Source of the DNA: Alteraquisediminimonas sediminicola
Lineage (GTDB): Bacteria > Pseudomonadota > Alphaproteobacteria > Sphingomonadales > Sphingomonadaceae
Assembly: GCF_019740335.1 (NCBI RefSeq)
Contig: NZ_JAHXZS010000001.1
Coordinates: 124,001-188,000, forward strand
DNA length: 64,000 nt
Reading direction: 5' to 3'
In this document: piece after piece, positions 53,011 through 60,545 of the stretch
Layout of the letters: each line of letters opens with the position of its first letter
Position numbering within the stretch: position 1 is the first letter of the stretch
Notes under the pieces: model-generated
Databases searched by the model: none
What the model saw: the letters and a program-made list of their open reading frames with translations, nothing else
Told to the model about the DNA's origin: nothing
Made by a program: the position numbers and the translations under genes

Positions 53011-54639
53011 ATGCGTGTGCGTAAACCGTTGCTGCTGTCCTTGGGGGCGATGCTCCTCATCACGGGCTTGTCCCATGGCCCAGCCTGGGCGCGGCGCGAT
53101 CTGAAGGCGTATCTCGAAGTCAGCCAGGTGCTGGATGCGGAGCGCGCGGGCATGACCGAGGTGCTGACCTATAGCGCGGCTTCTGCGGGCGGCGATGCGA
53201 CATTCGACGGGCATCGGTTACAGGGGCAGGCAAGCTATCGTTACGAACGCCGCATCCCGTCCAATGGCAAGACCAATGGCGGCGACAATCATAACGGCCT
53301 TGCCCGTGGTGCTTATAAGCTGAGTGAAAATCTGAAACTGGATGCCAGTGCATTGGCGACACGGGCGCGTAATGACCTGCGCAACGGCATCGACAGTCGG
53401 AACGGCAGTAATCAGGTGTATAGCGTCAATATCGGCCCGACGCTTCAGACACGGGCGGCCATGCTTGATCTTAATGCGTCTTACCATCTGGGCTATGTCA
53501 ATGTGGACGATCCCGATGAAGTGACGGAGACCGGCAGCATCTTGCCCACAGACCGATATGATCAATCGCTGCGTCATAAGGTGCAGGCATCGGTGGGGAT
53601 GAAGCCGGGAGACTTGCCATTCGGCTGGACCGTGTCGGGTAATTATGATCGCGAAGATACCGATTGGCTGGACCAAAAATCGGTGAACAACGAAGTCCGG
53701 GCACAGGTGCTGATGCCCCTTAATTCGACCTTCGCGCTGAAAGGATCGGTGGGTTATGAGGATGTCGAGGTCGGGGAACGACGCGCTTCATTCGATGCGT
53801 CTGGCGTACCGCTGGTCGATGCCAAGGGGCGGTATATTGTCGATCCGACATCGCCGCGCGTATTGAGTTATGATTATCGCGGCCTGAGCTATGACGCGGG
53901 TTTTTCATGGAAACCCAATCCGCGCCTTGCGCTGGACATGAGCTTTGGCAAAAATGACGGCAAGACGGCCATTAATGGCGCGCTCGATTATAAAATCAGC
54001 GCCAGCATCGGCTTACGCGCCAGCGTGTCCAGTGGTCTGGATAGTTTTGGCCGGGGATTGAACAACAGCCTTGGCAGGTGCAGCTTTGGCGGTACCAGCG
54101 GCTGTCTCGGCAATGCGCTGTCGCAAATTTCACCCTATAACAGCTATAGTCGTCGGGCGAGCCTGTCGCTCAACGGGGAGTCTGGACGTTGGAACGGGGA
54201 GCTGGGCATTGGCCTGAGCAGACGCCAATATCTTGTCCCTGCATCACTGGACCCGTTCGGGATATATCGTCGTAGCCAGAATGATTATTGGGTGCAGGCC
54301 AATCTCGCCCGGAAAATAGGTGACAGTGGCACGATCGCCAGCGGCATTTATGCCGGCACGTCCAATCCGTTGATCGGGCGCGCATTCAAGCAGACCAATT
54401 TCGGCGCAAATATGTCTTATAACCGGGCCATCACCCATCGTTTGTCTGGCGTCACTTCGCTTGGCTATTCCACTTCGCATCAGAAATCTGGCGATACATT
54501 TTCGACAGCGTCCGCGCGGGTCGGCATGCGCTACGACTTCCGACCTGACGGGAAGAGATCATCTTATGTATACAGAACATTATGGATTTTCGGCCCGTCC
54601 ATTCCAATTGACGCCGGACCCCGAATTTTACTTCGATAG
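53011..54639 (+). CDS. Outer-membrane beta-barrel protein, PEP-CTERM/XrtA-associated
   Basis: A protein of 542 residues with a signal peptide (LLSLGAMLLITGLSHGPAWA) and a long alternating beta-barrel pattern, as in the TIGR03016 family of exosortase loci. It is probably the outer-membrane pore or scaffold of the exopolysaccharide exporter. Oddity: a natural barrel end occurs at about 54543 (RVGMRYDF), but the frame runs on another 32 residues through the start of the ATPase gene, overlapping it by 74 bases. The codon after Phe is CGA, one base from TGA, so the native stop may have been lost. GAGGTG six bases upstream supports the ATG at 53011. Confidence 0.85.
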   Translation: MRVRKPLLLSLGAMLLITGLSHGPAWARRDLKAYLEVSQVLDAERAGMTEVLTYSAASAGGDATFDGHRLQGQASYRYERRIPSNGKTNGGDNHNGLARGAYKLSENLKLDASALATRARNDLRNGIDSRNGSNQVYSVNIGPTLQTRAAMLDLNASYHLGYVNVDDPDEVTETGSILPTDRYDQSLRHKVQASVGMKPGDLPFGWTVSGNYDREDTDWLDQKSVNNEVRAQVLMPLNSTFALKGSVGYEDVEVGERRASFDASGVPLVDAKGRYIVDPTSPRVLSYDYRGLSYDAGFSWKPNPRLALDMSFGKNDGKTAINGALDYKISASIGLRASVSSGLDSFGRGLNNSLGRCSFGGTSGCLGNALSQISPYNSYSRRASLSLNGESGRWNGELGIGLSRRQYLVPASLDPFGIYRRSQNDYWVQANLARKIGDSGTIASGIYAGTSNPLIGRAFKQTNFGANMSYNRAITHRLSGVTSLGYSTSHQKSGDTFSTASARVGMRYDFRPDGKRSSYVYRTLWIFGPSIPIDAGPRILLR

Positions 54640-55822
54640 CCAAACCCATCGCAAGGCACTGGCTTATCTGTCTTATGGCCTTGGGCAAGGCGAGGGCTTT
54701 ATCGTCATCACCGGCGATATTGGCGCGGGCAAGACGACATTGGTCGGACATTTGATGACCTCGATCGACCGGGTGCATATCGAGGTGGCGCAGATCGTGT
54801 CGTCCCAGCTTGGGGCGGAGGACGTGTTGCGGATGACGGCCCAGCAGATCGGCGTGCCGACCGAGGGGCTGGCCAAGGGCGATATATTAAGCCGGATTGA
54901 GCGTCATCTGGTCGACATTGCCCTGTCCGGTCGGCGGAGCCTGTTGATTGTCGATGAGGCGCAGAACCTCAATTCCTCGGCGCTGGAAGAGTTGCGGATG
55001 CTCTCCAATTTTCAATTGGGCGAAAAATGCCTGTTGCAGATTTTCCTGCTCGGCCAACCGGAATTCAGGGCGCGTCTCAATTATGCGCCCGAACTGGAAC
55101 AATTGCGTCAGCGCGTGATTGCGAGCCATCACCTCGGCCCGATGAATCCCGAAGAGGTGGAACCCTATATCCGCCACCGGATGATGCGCGGGGGGTGGAC
55201 GGGCAATCCGGCGATTGCCGGTGATGGCTATTGGGCGATCTATCGCCAGACCAATGGCCTGCCACGCAAGATCAACACGTTGATGAGCCGGGTGCTGCTC
55301 CATGGCGCGTTGGATGGGCTGACGTCCATCTCGGCGTATGACATTGAGGTGGTAATTGCGGACTTGCTTGCCGATGCATCATTAGTGCCAGAGGAAGAGC
55401 ATGATCTGGTCGCGCCATATATGGCACAGCCTTACGCACCGGATTTAAATGATATCCCGCCGTCAGTTCCTACGCCCGCACCTACGCCTGCACCTGCACC
55501 TGCACCTGCACCGGTCGCATCGGTTATTGTACCGGAAACATCGTCGATGCGCATTTTGGACGAGGTAAAGCATTTTGCCCAATCTCAACCTGCGGCACCA
55601 GTGACCACATCTCCTAAGTCACAGCCTGAAATATCGGCATCTGAACTATCTGGACCCTCGCGCCTGATTGCCGGGTTGCAGCAGCAGATCGACATGCTGA
55701 CGGCGCAGGCCGAAGAACAGGATCAGGCGCTGCGTCGCTTGCTGGCTCTGTTGATCGACTGGTCGGAAAGTGGTTCCCCAGATGCGATATTGGGCGGCAT
55801 CAGGGGGCAGGGCAGCAGATGA
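54566..55822 (+). CDS. XrtA-associated AAA-type ATPase
   Basis: A 418-residue protein. Residues 1-270 match the exosortase-associated ATPase family (TIGR03015; ExeA-like): MYTEHYGFSARPFQLTPDPEF, Walker A GDIGAGKTT (50-58), Walker B LLIVDEAQN (Asp130-Glu131) and RPFQL. A Pro/Ala-rich repeat linker (about 302-317) follows, then a C-terminal helical segment (LIAGLQQQIDMLTAQAEEQ) likely to coil. The start at 54566 sits inside the end of the barrel gene with AAGAG about eight bases upstream. It probably powers assembly or export regulation, but the substrate is unknown. Confidence 0.9.
   Translation: MYTEHYGFSARPFQLTPDPEFYFDSQTHRKALAYLSYGLGQGEGFIVITGDIGAGKTTLVGHLMTSIDRVHIEVAQIVSSQLGAEDVLRMTAQQIGVPTEGLAKGDILSRIERHLVDIALSGRRSLLIVDEAQNLNSSALEELRMLSNFQLGEKCLLQIFLLGQPEFRARLNYAPELEQLRQRVIASHHLGPMNPEEVEPYIRHRMMRGGWTGNPAIAGDGYWAIYRQTNGLPRKINTLMSRVLLHGALDGLTSISAYDIEVVIADLLADASLVPEEEHDLVAPYMAQPYAPDLNDIPPSVPTPAPTPAPAPAPAPVASVIVPETSSMRILDEVKHFAQSQPAAPVTTSPKSQPEISASELSGPSRLIAGLQQQIDMLTAQAEEQDQALRRLLALLIDWSESGSPDAILGGIRGQGSR
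55469..55512 (+). repeat. Hexanucleotide repeat encoding Pro-Thr/Pro-Ala linker
   Basis: Seven hexamers, CCTACG/CCCGCA/CCTGCA in order with the last four identical (CCTGCA), encode the PTPAPTPAPAPAPAP linker of the ATPase. In-frame expansion or contraction would alter linker length by two residues per unit without a frameshift. Confidence 0.85.
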
Positions 55823-55872
55823 CGGCGAAGGGTTAGCCAGCCTCCCATAGTTGTAAAGAGTATCAGTGGATT

Positions 55873-56721
55873 ATGCGTAATATCATGACAGTTGATGTGG
55901 AGGACTGGTTTCAGGTCGGCGCATTTGAAGGGGTTATCAAGCGGACCGGCTGGTCCCGGCTGGAACACCGGGTGGCGCGTAATTGCGACATCATCTTGCA
56001 GATATTCGACGATGCCGGGGTCAAGGCGACCTTTTTCACTCTTGGGTGGGTAGCGGAACATTATCCCCGGTTGATCCGGCGCATTGCCGATGCGGGCCAT
56101 GAAATCGCCAGCCATGGCTGGGACCATCGTCGCGTCTTTATGATGACGCAGGATGAATTCGCGGCCGATCTCGCCCGCAGCCATCAGGCGATAGAACAGG
56201 CCGCCGCCATGTCCGTCACCGGTTATCGCGCGCCGAGCTTTTCCATCGATCATCGTTGTGCATGGGCGCATCAGACATTGGCGGCGCAGGGCTATGCCTA
56301 TTCATCGAGCGTCGCCCCGATCCGTCACGATCATTATGGCTGGCCGGAATCCCCTCGCTTTGCCTATCAGCCGGTGTCTGGCTCTGCACTGCGCGAGGTG
56401 CCGGTAACGACGGCGCATCTGTTGGGACGACGCGTGGCGGCGGGCGGCGGCGGGTTTTTCCGGTTGATGCCCTATGCGTTGTTTCGATCCTTGGTGACGC
56501 AGGTGAACTGCGTGGATCGCCAGCCCGCCATTTTCTATTTCCATCCTTGGGAAATCGATCCCGGCCAGCCGCGTGTATCGGGTGCGCCGTTTAAATCACG
56601 GCTGCGCCATTATCTCAATCTTGATCGGATGGAGGGCAAGCTGCGGCGCTTGCTCGCTGATTTTCAATGGGGCCGGATGGATCATGTCATGATGACGCCG
56701 CCTGCCTTTGTGGCGGCTTGA
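55873..56721 (+). CDS. Polysaccharide deacetylase, XrtA system
   Basis: A 282-residue carbohydrate esterase family 4 (NodB-type) enzyme with the DUF3473 C-terminal region found in exosortase loci. Metal and catalytic residues are visible in TVDVEDWFQ (Asp-x-Glu-Asp), HEIASHGWDH (the His-x3-His pair) and RAPSFSID. It removes N-acetyl groups from the exopolysaccharide or its precursor, probably in the periplasm or cytosol; I see no signal peptide. It follows the ATPase after 50 bases and shares its stop with the start of the FemAB gene (TGATG). Confidence 0.9.
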   Translation: MRNIMTVDVEDWFQVGAFEGVIKRTGWSRLEHRVARNCDIILQIFDDAGVKATFFTLGWVAEHYPRLIRRIADAGHEIASHGWDHRRVFMMTQDEFAADLARSHQAIEQAAAMSVTGYRAPSFSIDHRCAWAHQTLAAQGYAYSSSVAPIRHDHYGWPESPRFAYQPVSGSALREVPVTTAHLLGRRVAAGGGGFFRLMPYALFRSLVTQVNCVDRQPAIFYFHPWEIDPGQPRVSGAPFKSRLRHYLNLDRMEGKLRRLLADFQWGRMDHVMMTPPAFVAA

Positions 56722-57788
56722 TGTTGATGCAAAACATCATGCGCCCCGTCATTCGGCTGGTGGAGACGCCCGGCGATGCTGAGATCGCGCGAATCGAGGC
56801 ATTTGTCTCGACCCATCCGGATGCGACCATTTTTCACCGCCCATGCTGGTTGCAAGCCGTCGAACAGGGCTGTGGACAACGCGGCCTTTGGTTATTGGCG
56901 GAGAGGGGCGGCGTGCTGACGGGCATGTTGCCGCTTACTCTCGTGCATTCGCCAATATTTGGTCGGGCGTTGGTGTCGTGCGGCTTTGCGGTGGGCGGCG
57001 GCATATTGGCGGAGGACAATGCAACCGCCGCATTGCTGGCGGCACAGGCGGTGGCGCTGGCGGCACGGATGAGCTGCCCGACGGTTGAACTGCGCGGTGG
57101 CCATATGCTCTTGGAGGGCTGGACCCTGCGTGACGATCAATATGCGGGTTTCGCCCATAGGCTCGCGCGCGATGATGAGGCGGCATTATTGGCCATCCCC
57201 CGCAAACAGCGCGCCGAAATCCGCAAGGCAATGGCATTGGATTTGCGGGTGCGTATCGGGCGGGGCGAACAGGATCGCCAAGCCCATTATGCGGTTTATG
57301 CGGAATCTGTGCGGAACCTCGGCACCCCGGTTTTCCCGCGCAGCCTGTTTGATGCGGTGCTGGATCGGCTCGGCAATGATACGGATATTTTGACCATCTG
57401 GCAGGCGGATCGCCCGGTGGCCTCGGTCTTGAGCCTGTATCACGGCCAATCGGTGATGCCCTATTGGGGTGGCGGAACAAGGGCGGCGCGGCAGTTGCGG
57501 GCCAATGAGCTGATGTATTTTTCTCTCATGTCCCATGCCCGCAATCGCGATGCGATGCGGTTTGATTTCGGGCGGTCAAAGCTGGGGACCGGGGCTTATG
57601 CCTATAAAAAGAATTGGGGCTTTACGCCGGTGCCGTTGCGTTATGCCGTGCATCATACCGATGGTGCTGTACCGCGAGATATTAACCCGTTGAACCCCAA
57701 ATATCGGGCGCAAATTGCTATGTGGAAACGCCTGCCACTGGCGGTGGCGAACCGGCTTGGGCCGATGATCGCGCGGGGGCTGGGGTGA
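56721..57788 (+). CDS. FemAB-like protein, XrtA/PEP-CTERM-associated
   Basis: A 355-residue protein with a tandem GNAT-type FemAB fold, matching TIGR03019: the N-terminal half has HRPCWLQAVEQGCG, the middle LLAIPRKQRAEIRKA and the C-terminal LMSHARNRDAMRFDFGRSKLGTGAY. FemAB proteins transfer amino acids from aminoacyl-tRNA to peptidoglycan; the substrate in XrtA systems is unknown. It is coupled to the deacetylase and to the glycosyltransferase by one-base overlaps. It is distinct from the GNAT gene at 45819. Confidence 0.88.
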   Translation: MLMQNIMRPVIRLVETPGDAEIARIEAFVSTHPDATIFHRPCWLQAVEQGCGQRGLWLLAERGGVLTGMLPLTLVHSPIFGRALVSCGFAVGGGILAEDNATAALLAAQAVALAARMSCPTVELRGGHMLLEGWTLRDDQYAGFAHRLARDDEAALLAIPRKQRAEIRKAMALDLRVRIGRGEQDRQAHYAVYAESVRNLGTPVFPRSLFDAVLDRLGNDTDILTIWQADRPVASVLSLYHGQSVMPYWGGGTRAARQLRANELMYFSLMSHARNRDAMRFDFGRSKLGTGAYAYKKNWGFTPVPLRYAVHHTDGAVPRDINPLNPKYRAQIAMWKRLPLAVANRLGPMIARGLG

Positions 57789-59032
57789 TGGAAGAGATTC
57801 TCTATCTGGTCCATCGCGTCCCTTATCCGCCAGATCGCGGGGACAAGATCCGATCCTATCATATCCTGCGCAAACTCGCGGCGATGGCCCCGGTGCACCT
57901 TGTTGCCTTTGCCGATGATGAGGCGGATTTGACACATGCGGCGGCGCTTGATGGGTTGGTCGCCAGCCGTCATGTCGAGATTCGCGCGACGTCAAAATGG
58001 GCGGCGGGACTGATCAGCCTGATGACCCGGAAACCCTTGTCACTGCCGCTATTTGCCAGCCGCAAATTGCACGGCGCGGTGGCTCGTTTGCTGCGTGAAC
58101 GCCCGATTGGGACGATCTTCGCGTATTCAAGCCAGATGGCGCAATATGTGCCGACAGACCTTGTTGGGCGGCGTTTCATCATGGATTTCGTCGATATGGA
58201 TTCGGCGAAGTTCGGGGCATATGCCGAACGCACCAGCGGCCCGATGCGATATGTGTATCAGCGCGAGGCGCGGCTATTGGCGTGCTATGAACAACAGGTC
58301 GCGACCCGTGCCGACCGCGCGTTATTTGTATCATCGGCAGAGGCCGGGCTGTTTCGCGTGACATTGGCAAAGTCCAATAGGTCGAACGTGCAGATACATG
58401 ATGTTGGGGCGCTCGAAAATGGCATCGACCTCGATCATTTCAAACCATCTGCCGAGCATCTGCCGCGCTCATTTCAGGAACGTGGCACAGGGCCGTTGAT
58501 CGTGTTCACTGGCCAGATGGATTATTGGCCGAATGTGGAGGCGGTAACCTGTTTCGTCGATGAAACTTGGCCGCGCATCATGGCTGTATTTCCCAATTGC
58601 CGGTTTGCCATTGTCGGACGCAAGCCCAGTGATGCGGTCAAGGCCTTGGCCGATAAGCCGGGCGTCATCGTCACCGGGGAGGTGGATGATACGCGCAGCT
58701 GGCTGGCCGGGGCGGCGGTGGTGGTCGCGCCATTGCGATTGGCGCGCGGCGTGCAGAATAAGGTGCTGGAGGCCATGGCGATGGCCTGTCCGGTCGTCGC
58801 CTCCTCCAGCGCATTTGAAGGCATTGATGCACAGGAAGGGACGGAAATCATCGTCGCCGATGGTCCGGTGGCCGAGGCTGCGGCGATCATCGACCTGATC
58901 CTCAATCCGGCCAAGGGCTATTTGATGGGGCAGGCGGCAAGGGCGAAAATGGAGGCGCGTTATAGCTGGGATGCGCAATTGGCACCTCTTGAGAAGATGA
59001 TGGGGCTTAAGGGGAACGTGGGACATGGATGA
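57788..59032 (+). CDS. Glycosyltransferase, PEP-CTERM/XrtA system (TIGR03087-like)
   Basis: A 414-residue GT4-type glycosyltransferase typical of XrtA loci. N-terminal YLVHRVPYPPDRGDKIRSYH is the acceptor-domain start; C-terminal PLRLARGVQNKVLEAMAMACPVV is the donor-binding Glu motif. It would add a sugar in the exopolysaccharide repeat. It starts in the stop of the FemAB gene (TGATG) and overlaps the exosortase by eight bases. It is the only GT in the locus, so other glycosyltransferases for the polymer must lie elsewhere. Confidence 0.9.
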   Translation: MEEILYLVHRVPYPPDRGDKIRSYHILRKLAAMAPVHLVAFADDEADLTHAAALDGLVASRHVEIRATSKWAAGLISLMTRKPLSLPLFASRKLHGAVARLLRERPIGTIFAYSSQMAQYVPTDLVGRRFIMDFVDMDSAKFGAYAERTSGPMRYVYQREARLLACYEQQVATRADRALFVSSAEAGLFRVTLAKSNRSNVQIHDVGALENGIDLDHFKPSAEHLPRSFQERGTGPLIVFTGQMDYWPNVEAVTCFVDETWPRIMAVFPNCRFAIVGRKPSDAVKALADKPGVIVTGEVDDTRSWLAGAAVVVAPLRLARGVQNKVLEAMAMACPVVASSSAFEGIDAQEGTEIIVADGPVAEAAAIIDLILNPAKGYLMGQAARAKMEARYSWDAQLAPLEKMMGLKGNVGHG

Positions 59033-60545
59033 CAATTTGGCCTGCTGGCGACATCGGTTGCGCGCACTCGCGCTGATTGCGGCGGCGATATTGCTGCTAT
59101 TTGCGCGCGATGTCGCGGATATGGCCGCGATCTGGTGGGATAGTTCGACGTTCGCCCATTGCCTGTTCCTGCCCCCGATCATCGGTTGGCTGATATGGGA
59201 AAGCCGCAGGGAATTGGCGCAGCTTGAACCCATGAACTGGTGGCCGGGTCTTATCTGGACTGGCATTGGCGCCTTTGGCTGGATGCTGGGCGATGCGGCC
59301 GGGGTGAACCTTGCGCGACATGCCGGTGTGGTGGTGATGCTGCAAGGTGCGGTGCTGGCCTTGCTTGGCCCGGTGGTGTGTCGAGGATTGGCATTTCCGT
59401 TATTTTATCTGCTGTTCATGATCCCGGCGGGTGAAGAACTGGTGCCGTTGCTGCAAACTATTACCGCCAAAATCTGCATGTTCTTCCTCGACCTTATCGG
59501 CTTGCCGGCGCGGATAGATGGCATCTTTATCGCTACGCCGACCGGCTATTTTAAAGTGGCGGAGGCCTGTTCCGGCATCAAATTTCTGGTGGCGATGGCG
59601 GCCTATGCGACCCTCGCCGCTTATGTCTGTTTTCGAACATGGCAGCGTCAAGTGACGTTCATCGTCTTTGCGCTGCTGATGTCGGTGCTGGCCCATGGTC
59701 TCAGGGCGTGGGGGACGATCTATATCTCGCATTTGACGAGCATCGATTTTGCCGCGAGCTTCGATCATGTCTTTTACGGCTGGTTCTTTTTTGCGGGTGT
59801 GATGATCCTTGTGATGGCCGCAGGCTATCCATTCTTCAATCGCCCGCGTGAGAGCGCATGGATTGATCTGGCCCGATTACAGGCCATGCCAGCACCCAAG
59901 CCACAAGTCGGTATATTGACATTGGCCGGGGCCGCATTGGCGGTAGCGGCGGCACCTGTGGGCTGGTCAGCGTTGATGGCGATGAACGGCCAGGCCCAAG
60001 TGCCGACGCGTATCGTTCTACCCCAAATACCGGGCTGGCGGCGCGTACATACGTCACCCAAAGAGCCTTGGACCGCGCATTTTAGTGGTGCGGATTATTA
60101 TCTTCAGGCGCGCTTTGCGCCGGTGGATGGATCGGGCGCGCCGGTCGATCTCGCCATCGCTTATTATGGCAATCAATATGACGGGCGCGAGATTGTCGGA
60201 TTTGGCCAAGGCGCTATCGGGCCGGAGTCGCGCTGGGCATGGGCTTCATCCAGCGATGCGCCGCCTCATGGCGCTGGTTTTCGGATGATCGGGCCGGGCC
60301 ATGTATCCCGCGAAGTGGCGGTATTTTACGATCTGAATGATGTGGTGACCGGTGATGCGACACGGGTAAAGCTCGAAACCCTGCGTTTGCGCTTGCTGGG
60401 TGGCAAGCAACGCGCGGTGGCCGTTATCGTGACGGCAGAGGATATGTATGAACGCTCATCCCGCCCAATAATGGACCGGTTCATCCGGGATTTGGGGCCG
60501 ATAGACCTGCTCGCGGACAAAATCGAACAAGGTAATGCGCACTGA
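59025..60545 (+). CDS. xrtA: Exosortase A fused to EpsI domain
   Basis: A 506-residue protein. Residues 1-280 are exosortase A: about eight membrane helices and the catalytic triad Cys182 in EACSGIK, Arg227 in HGLRAWG and His248 in FDHVFYG. The C-terminal part from about 285 is the EpsI domain (IPGWRRVHTSPKEPW, LAIAYYGNQYDGRE), which in many genomes is a separate gene. Exosortase A cleaves PEP-CTERM sorting signals and probably attaches proteins to a cell-surface anchor. It overlaps the glycosyltransferase by eight bases and its last base starts the amidotransferase (TGATG). Confidence 0.92.
   Translation: MDDNLACWRHRLRALALIAAAILLLFARDVADMAAIWWDSSTFAHCLFLPPIIGWLIWESRRELAQLEPMNWWPGLIWTGIGAFGWMLGDAAGVNLARHAGVVVMLQGAVLALLGPVVCRGLAFPLFYLLFMIPAGEELVPLLQTITAKICMFFLDLIGLPARIDGIFIATPTGYFKVAEACSGIKFLVAMAAYATLAAYVCFRTWQRQVTFIVFALLMSVLAHGLRAWGTIYISHLTSIDFAASFDHVFYGWFFFAGVMILVMAAGYPFFNRPRESAWIDLARLQAMPAPKPQVGILTLAGAALAVAAAPVGWSALMAMNGQAQVPTRIVLPQIPGWRRVHTSPKEPWTAHFSGADYYLQARFAPVDGSGAPVDLAIAYYGNQYDGREIVGFGQGAIGPESRWAWASSSDAPPHGAGFRMIGPGHVSREVAVFYDLNDVVTGDATRVKLETLRLRLLGGKQRAVAVIVTAEDMYERSSRPIMDRFIRDLGPIDLLADKIEQGNAH

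Noticed and set aside
55469-55512. Short repeats as a CRISPR array
   Set aside because: The units are six bases, contiguous without spacers, and inside a reading frame as a Pro-Ala linker.
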